A stretch of 64,000 bases of DNA, taken from contig NZ_LWLN01000001.1 of the NCBI RefSeq assembly GCF_001953745.1, positions 496,001 to 560,000 on the forward strand. Direction: 5' to 3'. The notes below the pieces were generated by a model. The model did no database searches and was not told the origin of the DNA. It saw nothing but the letters and a program-made list of their open reading frames with translations. Source of the stretch: Natrinema saccharevitans (lineage in GTDB: Archaea; Halobacteriota; Halobacteria; Halobacteriales; Natrialbaceae). The translations under genes and the position numbers were made by a program. This document shows positions 8,792 through 17,323 of the stretch, piece after piece; position 1 is the stretch's first letter, and every line of letters starts with the position of its first letter.

Positions 8792-9271
8792 ATGCAGGTC
8801 AAGTCCCGACACCACCTCCGCAGCGATGCGGTCTCGGACCTCGAGGACACGCTCGAGGCACAGCTGGGCGTCTCCCCCGAGGGCGACGCCTACGAGCGCG
8901 TCGAGTTCGAGGACACCGACTGGGAGGTCGTCCTCATCGACGGCGAGCCGCAGGTCGCGTACTTCGACGAGGAGCCGTTCCTGACGGTCCGGGGAGCCAA
9001 CGCCTACGATCCCGACAAGAGACTCGTGACGGTCGACGCGGGCGCGGTCTCGTTCGTCAGCGACGGGGCCGACGTGATGCGACCCGGAATCACCGAGGCC
9101 ACCGACGACATCTCGCCGGACGATCTGGTCGTCATCGCGGAGGAGTCCCACGGCAAGGTCCTGGCCGTCGGTCGCGCCCGCGTCGACGGCGCCGAGATGG
9201 CCGGCGACGAGGGGAAGGTCGTCGACTCGCTGCACCACGTCGGCGACGACCTCTACGAGTTCACCGGGTGA
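8792..9271 (+). CDS. PUA domain RNA-binding protein
   Basis: A 159-residue protein, MQVKSRHHLRSDAVSDL. The C-terminal half carries a PUA fold: LVTVDAGAVSFVSDGADVMRPGI near residues 82-104, then DLVVIAEESHGKVLAVGRA, the strand pattern found in archaeal MCT-1-like and tRNA-modification PUA proteins. The N-terminal half is a separate alpha/beta domain. It probably binds structured RNA in translation or modification; the target is unknown. A TTTTATTTC element about 27 nt upstream makes the ATG at 8792 a leaderless start and excludes longer readings. Confidence 0.88.
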   Translation: MQVKSRHHLRSDAVSDLEDTLEAQLGVSPEGDAYERVEFEDTDWEVVLIDGEPQVAYFDEEPFLTVRGANAYDPDKRLVTVDAGAVSFVSDGADVMRPGITEATDDISPDDLVVIAEESHGKVLAVGRARVDGAEMAGDEGKVVDSLHHVGDDLYEFTG

Positions 9272-9440
9272 GTCGGTCGGGTCACGCGGCGGCGGGAGAA
9301 CGATCGTTTCCTTGTCGACCCAAAACACTGCTGCGAATCCGTTCACACTCCTCGATTAGTTATGGGTCGTGCTAGCAATACTAGGATCTAGAAGACGTAT
9401 GTCCACAGACTCTATATAGTGTCGTGCGGCATCACGGCCC

Positions 9441-9890
9441 CTGATTAGGACGACGGTCGAAACGGTCGCCCTCCGATCACCCCCGACGATCGCACCGACG
9501 ACCCCGGTATCCGCAGCGGCGCGGCGACTCCGCCGGCCGGACGTCTCCGCGCTCCCGGTTCTCGAGGACGACTCGCTCGTCGGTATCGTCACCGGGTCGG
9601 ATATCGTCGCACTGGTCGCCGAAACGGACGCCCGGCCGGTCGTTCGGGAACTCATGTCGAACCCGGTGACGACGATCGGCCCGACTGCGACGCTGTCGGC
9701 GGCCGCCGAACGGATGCGAACCGCCGGGGTCAGACAGCTCCCCGTCGTGGCCGACGGCCGGTACCGCGGGCTGCTCCCCGCGCACACGCTGGCACCGTAC
9801 CTCTCGCGGCACCGACTCGAGATCGAGTGGGACGACGAACCGCTCCGGGTCGATCGGTCGGCCGAGTCCGGACTCACTGCGGGCGACTGA
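9441..9890 (+). CDS. Tandem CBS-domain protein without a canonical start codon
   Basis: The frame encodes two CBS domains: TVETVALRSPPTIAPTTPVS through LVGIVTGSDIVALVAE, then LMSNPVTTIGPTATLSAAA through LPVVADGRYRGLL. The C-terminal tail is acidic. CBS pairs bind adenosyl ligands and act as energy or ligand sensors. Between an in-frame TAG at 9417-9419 and the internal ATG at 9654 (inside domain 1/2) there is no ATG, GTG or TTG. A TCTATATAG element at 9411-9419 lies about 27 nt before CTG 9441/ATT 9444, so a leaderless non-canonical start is plausible. Alternatively the gene began at ATG 9399 and is broken by the amber codon. Either way the domains are intact. Confidence 0.6.
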   Translation: MIRTTVETVALRSPPTIAPTTPVSAAARRLRRPDVSALPVLEDDSLVGIVTGSDIVALVAETDARPVVRELMSNPVTTIGPTATLSAAAERMRTAGVRQLPVVADGRYRGLLPAHTLAPYLSRHRLEIEWDDEPLRVDRSAESGLTAGD

Positions 9891-9920
9891 GCCTCCCACC
9901 GATCCCCGTTCGGCCGGCGC

Positions 9921-10685
9921 TCACTCGCCGCTTTCCGCGAGGTCGTCGGCCTCGTAGGCGCCCTCGTACCGGTCGAGGGTGTCCCGGTAGCCCCGGACCG
10001 CGAGGTCGTAGGTCTCCCGCAGGTCCGCGATCGGCGTCTCGGTCGCGTCGACCCGCAGGTCGTTGTACGGCGGCTCCACCGGGTGCGACTCGGTCGTCTC
10101 GACGACCACCGCCGCGCTCTGGACTGACAGGTCCTCGCGCTTGTCCCCGCCCTCGAGGTCGCCGGCGGCGAGGGCGTCGATCAGCCGCTTCGCGAGCGGG
10201 TCGGTGTCGACGTCCGCGGTGACGGCGGTCGGACCGGTCGAGGGATCCGTCTCGTCGCGGACGGCGGTCGCCTCGTAGGCCTCGGCGGCCGCCTCGAGGA
10301 CCGCCGGACCGGTCAGCAGATTGCCGGCGATGGTGTAGCTGTCGCCCTCGCGATGGCCGTACCAGTCGCCACACTCTTCGCCGGAGAACGTAAACGTCGT
10401 CTCTCGATCGACTCCGTGGAGTTGACGCTGGGGCGCGCCCTCGTCGGCGTTGAGAAGCCCCTCGAGGGCGTCGTCAACGGCCAGCCCGTCGTCGATGTAG
10501 TCGATCCCGCGCTCGCCGAGTTCGACGTTGACGAGACTCTGGGTCGCGACGGCACCCTGCTCGCTGACGAACGGACACAGCGTTCCAACGCCCGGCAGCC
10601 GCGTCGTGACCGCGACGCCGAACCGGTGGTGGCGCTCCCCGGATTCGGTTTCGTAGGGCTCGTGAACGCAGATGCTAAACGTCAT
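9921..10685 (-). CDS. DUF1028 family protein (putative Ntn-type hydrolase)
   Basis: A 254-residue protein starting MTFSICVHEPYETESG. It follows the DUF1028 pattern: a short strand, then FGVAVTTRLPGVGTLCPFV, GAVATQSLVNVELGERGI, a DALEGLLNADEGAPQRQLHGVD segment, ECGDWYG and YTIAGNLLTGPAVLEAAAEAY. The family is structurally related to N-terminal nucleophile hydrolases, and its substrate is generally unknown. Homologues run 220-330 residues, so this one appears complete. A TTTTAAC-type TATA about 27 nt upstream on the minus strand supports the start. It is monocistronic and convergent with the CBS gene. Confidence 0.85.
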   Translation of the reverse strand: MTFSICVHEPYETESGERHHRFGVAVTTRLPGVGTLCPFVSEQGAVATQSLVNVELGERGIDYIDDGLAVDDALEGLLNADEGAPQRQLHGVDRETTFTFSGEECGDWYGHREGDSYTIAGNLLTGPAVLEAAAEAYEATAVRDETDPSTGPTAVTADVDTDPLAKRLIDALAAGDLEGGDKREDLSVQSAAVVVETTESHPVEPPYNDLRVDATETPIADLRETYDLAVRGYRDTLDRYEGAYEADDLAESGE

Positions 10686-10897
10686 CGTTTGAATAGCTAT
10701 AACGGGCGAGTTAAAAAGCCACGGACGGCCCCAGTGGGCCGTCCGATGGGCCGACCGTACCCAATCGAAGCGCCGGGACGGACCGGTCCAAACGTCCGAC
10801 TCTCCCGACCGAACGACCGTAATCGACCGATAACGGCCGGCTGTGGCGACCGTGTCTGACGTAAGAACTATACAGACAGCGACGGACGCTCACACCT

Positions 10898-11260
10898 ATG
10901 GGATTGATGAGCAAAATTCTCGGCGGGAACCAGTCCCGCACCGTCGAGGACTACGCCGAACTGGACCTCGAGGACGTCGACGCGGGGTCGGCCGAGGCGA
11001 CGATGCAGGTACACATCGCGGAGGTCGGCAGTCAGGCCGACGCGATCGACATCAAAGACGCCGTCTACGACGGCGACATCGTCATCGCTGACATCACGCG
11101 GCTCCGGACCGAGGACAGCACGGTCGAACACGTCATCGACGAACTGCGGCAGGTCGCCCAGGAGGTCGACGGCGACATCGTCCGAAAGGGCGACGACCAG
11201 ATGATCATCACCCCGACCGGTGTCCGGATCAGCCGCGAGAAACTCGGCCAGAAACTCTGA
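10898..11260 (+). CDS. sepF: Archaeal SepF cell-division protein
   Basis: A 120-residue SepF. The N-terminal MGLMSKILGG forms the short amphipathic membrane-targeting helix. After an acidic linker comes the SepF core with strands and helices (MQVHIAEVGSQADAIDIKDAVYDG, IVIADITRLRTEDSTVEHVIDEL, GDIVRKGDDQMIITPTGVRI). In archaea with FtsZ1/FtsZ2, SepF is the essential membrane anchor that recruits FtsZ2 to midcell. The ATG at 10898 sits about 27 nt after AACTATACA, indicating a leaderless transcript. No ftsZ is adjacent. Confidence 0.93.
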   Translation: MGLMSKILGGNQSRTVEDYAELDLEDVDAGSAEATMQVHIAEVGSQADAIDIKDAVYDGDIVIADITRLRTEDSTVEHVIDELRQVAQEVDGDIVRKGDDQMIITPTGVRISREKLGQKL

Positions 11261-11453
11261 GCGACGGGGTGGACGAGCCCCGCCGAACCCGTGATCCGTT
11301 GTCGAACACCCCTTCGTGGTCGGTATCGCCTCGCTGTTTTTCGACGCCGCGGCGGCTGTGATGAGCGTGCGGCTGTATCGGCGTCGCTCGAGGTGTTTTC
11401 ACCCGGCGGGAATTCTCGGCCGGGTTATCCCCGGCGTTCCCGTATAGAGGAGT

Positions 11454-12113
11454 ATGACGGGCTTTCGTGCAACGGTCGTCGTCGACGAGCCGGGAGACTG
11501 TCCGGTCGCTTCCGTCTCGGCACAGGCCGGCGAGCAGATCGACTCGATCGCTCGCTCCTCACGGGCCACCGCCGACGGGACCGTCGTCGAGGAGTTCGGC
11601 GTCGCCGCCGACGCTTCGATCGACGACAGCGGGGACGCCGGCGTCGAACTGACGCCGGTGCAGTCGAACGAGCGGGAGGACATCTACCGGTTCGAGCGCG
11701 ACGCCGCGGCGGACTGCGTCTGCGAGGTCGTCGAACGGACCGGCACTCCGGTGTCCTCGGTCCGGGCACAGGACGGCTCCCTGCTGTTGTCCTTCCGGAC
11801 CCTCGAGCTGGCCGAAGTCGCCGACATCGTCGATCACCTGCGGGAGCTGTTCGACGGCGTCCTCGTCGAGGAGCTGACACAGGACCACGAGGAGGTCTCG
11901 GCGGATCCGGTCGTCGTCGACCGCGGGATACTCACGGACAGACAACGGGAAATCGTCGAGACGGCCCACGAGATGGGCTATTTCGACTATCCGAAGGGCG
12001 CGAACGCGACCGACGTCGCCGAGGAACTGGGCGTCGCCCGATCGACCTTCACCGAGCATCTGGCGGCGGCCCAGACGAAGCTGATGGACGCGATCCTCGA
12101 GGAAGAGACGTAG
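11454..12113 (+). CDS. Bacterioopsin-activator type HTH regulator
   Basis: A 219-residue Bat-like (HTH-10) transcriptional regulator. The N-terminal 150 residues form the bacterioopsin-activator sensor-like domain. The C-terminal 55 residues are the HTH_10 DNA-binding domain: LTDRQREIVETAHEMGYFDYPKGANATDVAEELGV followed by RSTFTEHLAAAQTKL, the recognition-helix region. Such proteins lack a phosphoreceiver and are among the most common haloarchaeal regulators; the target genes are unknown. GTTATCC near 11425 is a possible TATA. The 190 nt before it hold only a weak GGGG/CCCC hairpin after sepF. Confidence 0.9.
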   Translation: MTGFRATVVVDEPGDCPVASVSAQAGEQIDSIARSSRATADGTVVEEFGVAADASIDDSGDAGVELTPVQSNEREDIYRFERDAAADCVCEVVERTGTPVSSVRAQDGSLLLSFRTLELAEVADIVDHLRELFDGVLVEELTQDHEEVSADPVVVDRGILTDRQREIVETAHEMGYFDYPKGANATDVAEELGVARSTFTEHLAAAQTKLMDAILEEET

Positions 12114-12149
12114 CCGCCGGCGTCGCTCGCGATTCGTTTTCTCCGCCCG

Positions 12150-12587
12150 TCACTCCGCGATGATCACCGGCCGATCCGTGTCGATGATCACCTGTTGACT
12201 GACGCTGCCGAAGATCGCTTTGCCGACCGGGGAGCGTTTCCGGACGCCAAGCAGGATCGAATCGGCGTCGATCTCCTCGGCCACCTGCCGGATCCCGTCC
12301 GCGGGCTCGCCGACCATTTCCGTCCGCTCGACGTCGATCCCGTCGTCCGCGAGTCCGTCCTCGATCAGCGCGACGGTGTCGGGAACGTCGCGGATCTCGG
12401 ACAGCGACTCGTTGACGTCGTCGATGAACGTCGTCCCGCCCTCGTCGGCGATCGTGTCGATCTCCTCGAGGACGTGCAGGACCGTCACCGACAGGTCGTC
12501 GGGGTCGGCCGGGAGCGAGCGCAGCGTCTCGAGCTGTGCGGTCGCGCGCTGCTCGTCGGTGTCGACCGGGGCAAGAACGTGGTACAT
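12150..12587 (-). CDS. Universal stress protein (UspA family)
   Basis: A 145-residue single Usp domain from ATG 12587, MYHVLAPVDTDEQRATAQ. The N-terminal strand with the PVD motif and the C-terminal ATP-binding loop, LLGVRKRSPVGKAIFGSVSQ (the G-2x-G-9x-G-S/T type), are both present, so it belongs to the nucleotide-binding class. In-frame codons upstream would add 16 residues without Usp homology and were not used. The role is probably in stress signalling. It is convergent with the HTH regulator and divergent from the glyoxalase gene. Confidence 0.9.
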   Translation of the reverse strand: MYHVLAPVDTDEQRATAQLETLRSLPADPDDLSVTVLHVLEEIDTIADEGGTTFIDDVNESLSEIRDVPDTVALIEDGLADDGIDVERTEMVGEPADGIRQVAEEIDADSILLGVRKRSPVGKAIFGSVSQQVIIDTDRPVIIAE

Positions 12588-12748
12588 GTCCGATCGTGAG
12601 GGCCACGCCATCAAAGGTGTACTGGCGGTTCCCATCGCGTGACGGCGACGCCTGCCCGTCCGACGAGGGACGGGGTCGGTCCCCCCGAGAACCGGCAGCT
12701 CTCGAGCCCGCCAGTAACCCTTTGACCGACGGCGTCCTCCCGGACCAT

Positions 12749-13123
12749 ATGGACGTCATTCACACGGCGCTGTGGGTCTCGGATCTCGAGCGTACCCGAG
12801 AGTTCTACGTCGACGCCCTCGGACTCGAGGAGAACTGGTCGTTCGCCACGGACGACGGGGTCGAGAACGCCTACATCGGCGGCGAGAACGCGGAGTTTCA
12901 GTTCAAGTACGATCCCGAGGGCGGTCCGGAAATCGATTCCGGCACGATGGCCCACGTCGCGGTCGGCGTCGACAGCGTCGACGAGACCGTCGAGCGACTG
13001 GTCGAACGGGCCGATCCGCCGATCCACGAGGAGCCGACGACGATGGACGACATCGGTGTCCGGGTCGCGTTCGTCGAGGATCCGGACGGCTACGTCGTCG
13101 AACTGGTCGAAGAACTCGAGTAA
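12749..13123 (+). CDS. Glyoxalase/VOC superfamily protein
   Basis: A 124-residue VOC domain with two beta-alpha-beta3 repeats. The first is MDVIHTALWVSDLERTREFYVDALGL; the second starts at MAHVAVGVDSVDETVERL and ends VAFVEDPDGYVVELVEEL. Candidate metal ligands are His5, a Glu in the ENAEFQF strand, His near residue 72 (AHVAV) and Glu near residue 120 (VELVE), which resembles lactoylglutathione lyase and related lyases. The substrate is unknown; haloarchaea use gamma-glutamylcysteine rather than glutathione. Confidence 0.88.
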   Translation: MDVIHTALWVSDLERTREFYVDALGLEENWSFATDDGVENAYIGGENAEFQFKYDPEGGPEIDSGTMAHVAVGVDSVDETVERLVERADPPIHEEPTTMDDIGVRVAFVEDPDGYVVELVEELE

Positions 13124-13139
13124 GCGCCGCCGCGGGGCT

Positions 13140-14423
13140 CTAGGGGTCCGACCCGTCGACCGCCGCGGGGTTCGTCACTGTCGGCTCCGTCCGGACGACT
13201 TGGACGAGGAGTCCGGCCGCGATCACGACGACGGCGGCCAGAAATAGCCACGAGCTGCGGTAGCCTACCGTATCGGCCAGATAGCCGAACGCGGGCGGGG
13301 CGACGAGCGCGCCGCTCGTCAACGCCAGCTGACCGCCGGCGGTCGCGCCGCCCATCTCGTCGGCCCGGACGAGCGTCGCCATCAGGGAGTAGTAGACGCC
13401 GGTGTAGCCGAGAACGAAAAAGCCGAGGACCGAAAAGGCGATCGCGGCCCCGAGTTCGCTCGTCGTCGACGCGACGACGACGAACATGACGGCGCTGCCG
13501 ATCGACTGGGCGACCAGCAGCGAGCCGATCCTGACCCGCGGTTCGCCGGGGAGGACGTCGCTCAGCCAGCCGGTCAGCACGCGACCGGCGCTGCCGAACA
13601 GCTGGACGAGCGCGAGGACGACCCCGCCGAACGCGACGGACGCGCCGACGGACTCCTCGACGTAGAGAACGGTGTAGCCCGTGGTCGTAAACAGGGCCGC
13701 CCCGAGGAAGAGCCCGGCGACGGTCAACACGAGGTAGGGCGGGTTCGAGAGCAGTTTCCGGAAGTCCGGGTAGCCGGGCTCGTCACCCGCGCCGTCGCTT
13801 GCATAGAGGCGATAGAAGGCGACGGCGACGACCAGCCCGACGGCGGCGGCGACCAGAAAGCCCGCCTGCCAGAACAGCGCGCCCGCGAGCCCGGTGACCA
13901 GCAGGGCGCTGATGCCGCTGCCGCCGGTGACGCCGACCTGTTTGATCCCTATCGCGAGGTTCTGTCGACCGGGGTCGATGTTGTCGAAGACGGCCTTGTT
14001 CGTCCCCGGCATCGCGGTGCCGTACAGCGATCCGAGGACGAACACCGCCGCGAGCAGCAAGGCGTAGCTGGGCGCGCCCGCAACCAGCAGCGCCCCCGTC
14101 GCGAGCCCGAGCAGGCCAAGCGTCAGCGTCGTCCGTTCGCCGAACCGATCGGTCAGGGCCCCGAGAGGCAGCAGGAAGACGGCGTAGCCGAGAGTGAGCG
14201 CCGTCACGACGATCCCGACCGAAAACCGAGAGAGCCCGAAGGCGTCCCGGAAGAACGGCGTCGCGGCGAAAATCGTATAGTAACAGATACTCGCCGCGAT
14301 CTGCCACGTCGTGACCAACAGGACGGTCCGCCAGTACGATCGCTCCATCCGGTGGCACTCTTCGCAAAGGGGTTCGAAAAGCGTGGTGGCGACGGTGTCC
14401 CCTGCCGGATCGACCGGCTGCAT
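13140..14423 (-). CDS. MFS transporter with N-terminal cysteine segment
   Basis: A 427-residue MFS carrier. Twelve helices can be traced from WRTVLLVTTWQIAASICYYTIF, with the loop motif GALTDRFGERTTL near residue 90 and a later GWLSDVLPGEPRVR. The start is set at ATG 14423, giving a short cytoplasmic leader with CEECHRMERSYW. A TATA-like TATAATT at about 14490-14496 on the minus strand fits it, though ATG 14348 is also possible. The substrate is unknown; it resembles haloarchaeal nitrate/oxalate-type and general MFS families. The coding frame runs open much further upstream, but that part is antisense to citrate synthase. Confidence 0.88.
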   Translation of the reverse strand: MQPVDPAGDTVATTLFEPLCEECHRMERSYWRTVLLVTTWQIAASICYYTIFAATPFFRDAFGLSRFSVGIVVTALTLGYAVFLLPLGALTDRFGERTTLTLGLLGLATGALLVAGAPSYALLLAAVFVLGSLYGTAMPGTNKAVFDNIDPGRQNLAIGIKQVGVTGGSGISALLVTGLAGALFWQAGFLVAAAVGLVVAVAFYRLYASDGAGDEPGYPDFRKLLSNPPYLVLTVAGLFLGAALFTTTGYTVLYVEESVGASVAFGGVVLALVQLFGSAGRVLTGWLSDVLPGEPRVRIGSLLVAQSIGSAVMFVVVASTTSELGAAIAFSVLGFFVLGYTGVYYSLMATLVRADEMGGATAGGQLALTSGALVAPPAFGYLADTVGYRSSWLFLAAVVVIAAGLLVQVVRTEPTVTNPAAVDGSDP

Positions 14424-14654
14424 CGACGGCCGCCGGTCGCGGCCGGGATCGGGTCGATCCGGGTACTCGAGTGAATCCCACGAAAGACAATTATAGTACT
14501 CGGTCGGGCATTCGACTGACTGTCTGTTCGTTCGATGTCGAAAACGCCACCCGGACGTGTTCGTGATACCGGCAAAATACGGACATCCGCCGTGTCGAGT
14601 GCCGGCACCGACTAAACGATAATACTTTTCCATTGGCGTCCGAAATCCCTGAGT

Positions 14655-15803
14655 ATGTCTGACGACCTCAAGAAAGGGCTCGAGGGCGTGTTGGTTGCCG
14701 AATCGGAGCTCAGTTCCATCGACGGTGACGCGGGCCGACTGATCTATCGCGGCTACACCATCGAGGATCTGGCTCGCGGCGCGAGCTACGAGGAAGTCCT
14801 CTATCTGCTCTGGAACGGCCATCTCCCGTCCGAGGACGAACTCGAGCCGTTCACGGACGCGTTGCTCGAGGAACGCGAGGTCGACGACGATGTCCTCGAG
14901 ACGATGGAGCGGCTGGCCGCGGCCGGCGAACGGCCGATGGCCGCCCTGCGGACCGCCGTCTCGATGTTCTCGGCCTACGAACCCGAGGACGACGCCGACC
15001 CCGAGGACCTCGACGCGACCCTCCGGAAGGGTCGTCGCATCACGGCCAAGATCCCGACCGCGCTCGCGGCGTTCGAACGCTACCGCCAGGGCGAGGAGCC
15101 GGTCGACCCCAACTCCGATCTGGGGCTGGCTGCGAACTTCCTCTACATGCTGACCGGCGAGGAGCCGGACGACGTCGCCGCCGAGACGTTCGATCAGGCG
15201 CTGATCCTCCACGCCGATCACGGCCTCAACGCCTCGACGTTCACTTCGATGGTCATCGGCTCGACGATGGCAGACATCTACAGCGCCGTCACCGGCGGCA
15301 TCAGCGCCCTCTCGGGACCGCTTCACGGCGGCGCGAACCAGGACGTCATGGAAGTCCTGATCGAGATCGACGAGAGCGACCTCGACCACCGCGAGTGGGT
15401 CGAGCAGGCGACCGCCGAGGGCCGGCGCATCCCCGGCTTCGGCCACCGCGTCTACAACGTCAAGGACCCCCGTGCGCGGATCCTGCAGGAACGCAGCAAG
15501 GAACTCGCCGAGACCGGCGAGGACAAGTGGTACGACTATACCACGACGATCGAGCAGTTCCTCACCGAGGAGAAGGGCCTCGTCGAGAAGGGGATCGCCC
15601 CGAACGTCGACTTCTACTCCGGCTCGGTCTACTACCAGCTCGGCATCCCGATCGACATGTACACCCCCATCTTCGCGATGAGCCGCGTCGGCGGCTGGAT
15701 CGCCCACGTCCTCGAGTACCAGGCGGAAAACCGCCTCATCCGGCCGCGCGCCCGCTACACCGGCCCGCAGGATCAGGCGTTCGTCCCGCTCGAAGAGCGG
15801 TAA
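14655..15803 (+). CDS. citZ: Citrate synthase
   Basis: A 382-residue citrate synthase (oxaloacetate + acetyl-CoA to citrate, entry to the TCA cycle). The N-terminus KGLEGVLVAESELSSIDG and GYTIEDLA are typical of archaeal type II enzymes. Catalytic residues appear in GPLHGGANQDVM (His), GFGHRVYNVKDPRA (His) and NVDFYSGSVYYQLGIP (Asp). A GATAATACTTTT element lies about 30 nt before the ATG. Gene symbols for this family vary (citZ or gltA). 2-Methylcitrate synthase activity cannot be excluded by sequence alone. Confidence 0.95.
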   Translation: MSDDLKKGLEGVLVAESELSSIDGDAGRLIYRGYTIEDLARGASYEEVLYLLWNGHLPSEDELEPFTDALLEEREVDDDVLETMERLAAAGERPMAALRTAVSMFSAYEPEDDADPEDLDATLRKGRRITAKIPTALAAFERYRQGEEPVDPNSDLGLAANFLYMLTGEEPDDVAAETFDQALILHADHGLNASTFTSMVIGSTMADIYSAVTGGISALSGPLHGGANQDVMEVLIEIDESDLDHREWVEQATAEGRRIPGFGHRVYNVKDPRARILQERSKELAETGEDKWYDYTTTIEQFLTEEKGLVEKGIAPNVDFYSGSVYYQLGIPIDMYTPIFAMSRVGGWIAHVLEYQAENRLIRPRARYTGPQDQAFVPLEER

Positions 15804-15858
15804 CGGTCGCGAGTCGTTTCGGTTCGGTTTCGATCGCGTGCGCCTGTTTTCCTCGGCT

Positions 15859-16203
15859 TTAGTACCGATCGCTCAGTTCGCGGACCAGCACGGAGACGCC
15901 GATCAGCGAGGTCAGCAGGACGGCGAGGTTGAACGCGGCGTGGACGAGCGGCCGGTACTTGGGGTCGACCCAGAGGTCGATGGCGTCGGTCACGCTGCCG
16001 TAGAACCGGATCAGCGCGACGACCGCCACCACCGAACAGACGGCGAGGCCGCCCCAGACGAGGTATCGCCGGATCGCCGCCGAACGCGGATCGAGCCCGT
16101 CGTCCGACTCGGCGGTCGGCGGCGCCTCGTCCGTCTCATCGCGGTACTGGTCGTCCGGCGGTGCCTCGAGCGTCGTCTCGGTGTCGGTCGGTGTTTCGGT
16201 CAT
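15859..16203 (-). CDS. Small two-helix membrane protein, operon with PGF-CTERM gene
   Basis: A 114-residue protein with an acidic 45-residue cytoplasmic N-terminus (MTETPTDTETTLEAPPDD). Two membrane helices follow, near residues 48-67 (YLVWGGLAVCSVVAVVALI) and 88-108 (HAAFNLAVLLTSLIGVSVL). Its ATG overlaps the stop of the upstream surface-protein gene (ATGA at 16200-16203), so the two are translationally coupled and probably work together at the membrane. No domain is recognised with confidence. Confidence 0.75.
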   Translation of the reverse strand: MTETPTDTETTLEAPPDDQYRDETDEAPPTAESDDGLDPRSAAIRRYLVWGGLAVCSVVAVVALIRFYGSVTDAIDLWVDPKYRPLVHAAFNLAVLLTSLIGVSVLVRELSDRY

Positions 16204-17261
16204 TGGAACCTCCGTGCGAGGGCGATCGTCGCGAGGACGGCGGCCGCGGTGACGGCGATCCCGAAGCCGGGCGTGCCGTCGCCGCTGCCGTCCTCGCCGT
16301 CGGCGGCGTCGTCGGACGCGTCGGACCCGTCACTGCCATCGTCCGCGGCGGTCGATCCGCCGGCGAAGTCGCTCACCTCGAGCCCGCCCGACGCGGTCGT
16401 CTCGTTGACCGACAGCGATCCCGGGCCGAGGTTGGCGACCGAGCGGTCCGTGCTGACGATCGTGCCGTCCCGCCACAGCACCGCGTCGAGGTAGTAGTCG
16501 TATTCGGCCGGCACGGTGAGTTCGGCGGTCGGCGACGCGGTCTTCCCGGGCTCGATCGTCGACAGGTCGACGGTCGCCGCGTCGGCGACGACGTTCGACC
16601 CCGACTGACGGGCGACGACCTCGAGTTCGAGGTCGGATTCGGGGTCGTCGCCGGTGTTGGTGAGGTAGCTATCGACGGCGAGCGTCGCCCGCTCGTCGGT
16701 CGTCGACTCGATCGAGTAGCCGATCGCGGGCACGTCAGCGAGGCTCCCGCCCGACCCGCCGCCGAACCGGTGGAACTCGACGTCGGTGTCGGCGTAGGCC
16801 GGAGTCAGCGAACCGACGCCCTCGACGGTGTGGCTCGTCGACTCGGTGCGGTTGCCGTCCCGATAGACCAGCGTCTCGATCTCGTAGCCGCTCTCCCGGG
16901 GGACGGCGACCGAACTCGAGACGACGCGCTCGGATTCCTCCTCGAGCCGGCCGACCTCGCGTTCGGTCGTCGCCTCGACGAGGCCGCTCTCCGTATCGAT
17001 CGCTCGGTGGACGACGGTGACGTTCTCGACGGGACCGCCGCGGTGGTCGAGATACGTGTCGACGGCCAGGGTCGCCGTGCCGCCGGTGACGCTGTCGGCG
17101 CTGATCGTCAGCTCCGTCAGCGAGACGTGGCCAGCGGGTTCGCCGTCGCTGGCCGTCTCGGACGCAGCGGGATCGGACACCGCGCCGGCGAGGGCGAGCG
17201 TCGTGAGCGCCCCGAGGACGACCACGAGCGTCGCGACGGCGAGGAGGGACTCGCGGTTCAT
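16200..17261 (-). CDS. Secreted PGF-CTERM surface protein
   Basis: A 353-residue exported protein. It has an N-terminal Sec signal (SLLAVATLVVVLGALTTLALAGA), two repeated beta-sandwich domains and a Gly/Asp/Ser-rich linker (about residues 300-328). It ends TPGFGIAVTAAAVLATIALARR, a PGF-CTERM sorting signal for archaeosortase A, which would replace the helix with a lipid anchor. Each domain contains a similar element (TATLAVDTYLDHRGG and RATLAVDSYLTNTGD), suggesting an internal duplication. The 3' neighbour is a coupled membrane protein. The function is unknown; the domain type resembles a haloarchaeal DUF found in cell-surface proteins. Confidence 0.85.
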   Translation of the reverse strand: MNRESLLAVATLVVVLGALTTLALAGAVSDPAASETASDGEPAGHVSLTELTISADSVTGGTATLAVDTYLDHRGGPVENVTVVHRAIDTESGLVEATTEREVGRLEEESERVVSSSVAVPRESGYEIETLVYRDGNRTESTSHTVEGVGSLTPAYADTDVEFHRFGGGSGGSLADVPAIGYSIESTTDERATLAVDSYLTNTGDDPESDLELEVVARQSGSNVVADAATVDLSTIEPGKTASPTAELTVPAEYDYYLDAVLWRDGTIVSTDRSVANLGPGSLSVNETTASGGLEVSDFAGGSTAADDGSDGSDASDDAADGEDGSGDGTPGFGIAVTAAAVLATIALARRFQ

Positions 17262-17323
17262 GCCCGAACGGTTCGATCAGTTGTATAAGTGCTTTGTGTA
17301 ATTTGGGGTGAACGTTCCGCGAG

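Noticed and set aside
9417-9419. In-frame TAG in the CBS gene read as a pyrrolysine codon
   Set aside because: No pyrrolysine machinery is visible, aRF1 in this window is the normal all-stop type, and a non-canonical downstream start or a nonsense mutation explains the frame better.
11261-11453. Possible terminator hairpin after sepF
   Set aside because: Only a 4-bp GGGG/CCCC stem with an 8-nt loop and no T-tract is seen, which is too weak in sequence of this GC content.
13140-15707. An 855-codon minus-strand open frame joining the MFS transporter to a long N-terminal region
   Set aside because: The N-terminal two-fifths are antisense to the citrate synthase gene and have no domain features; high GC keeps antisense frames open. 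The real start is near 14423.
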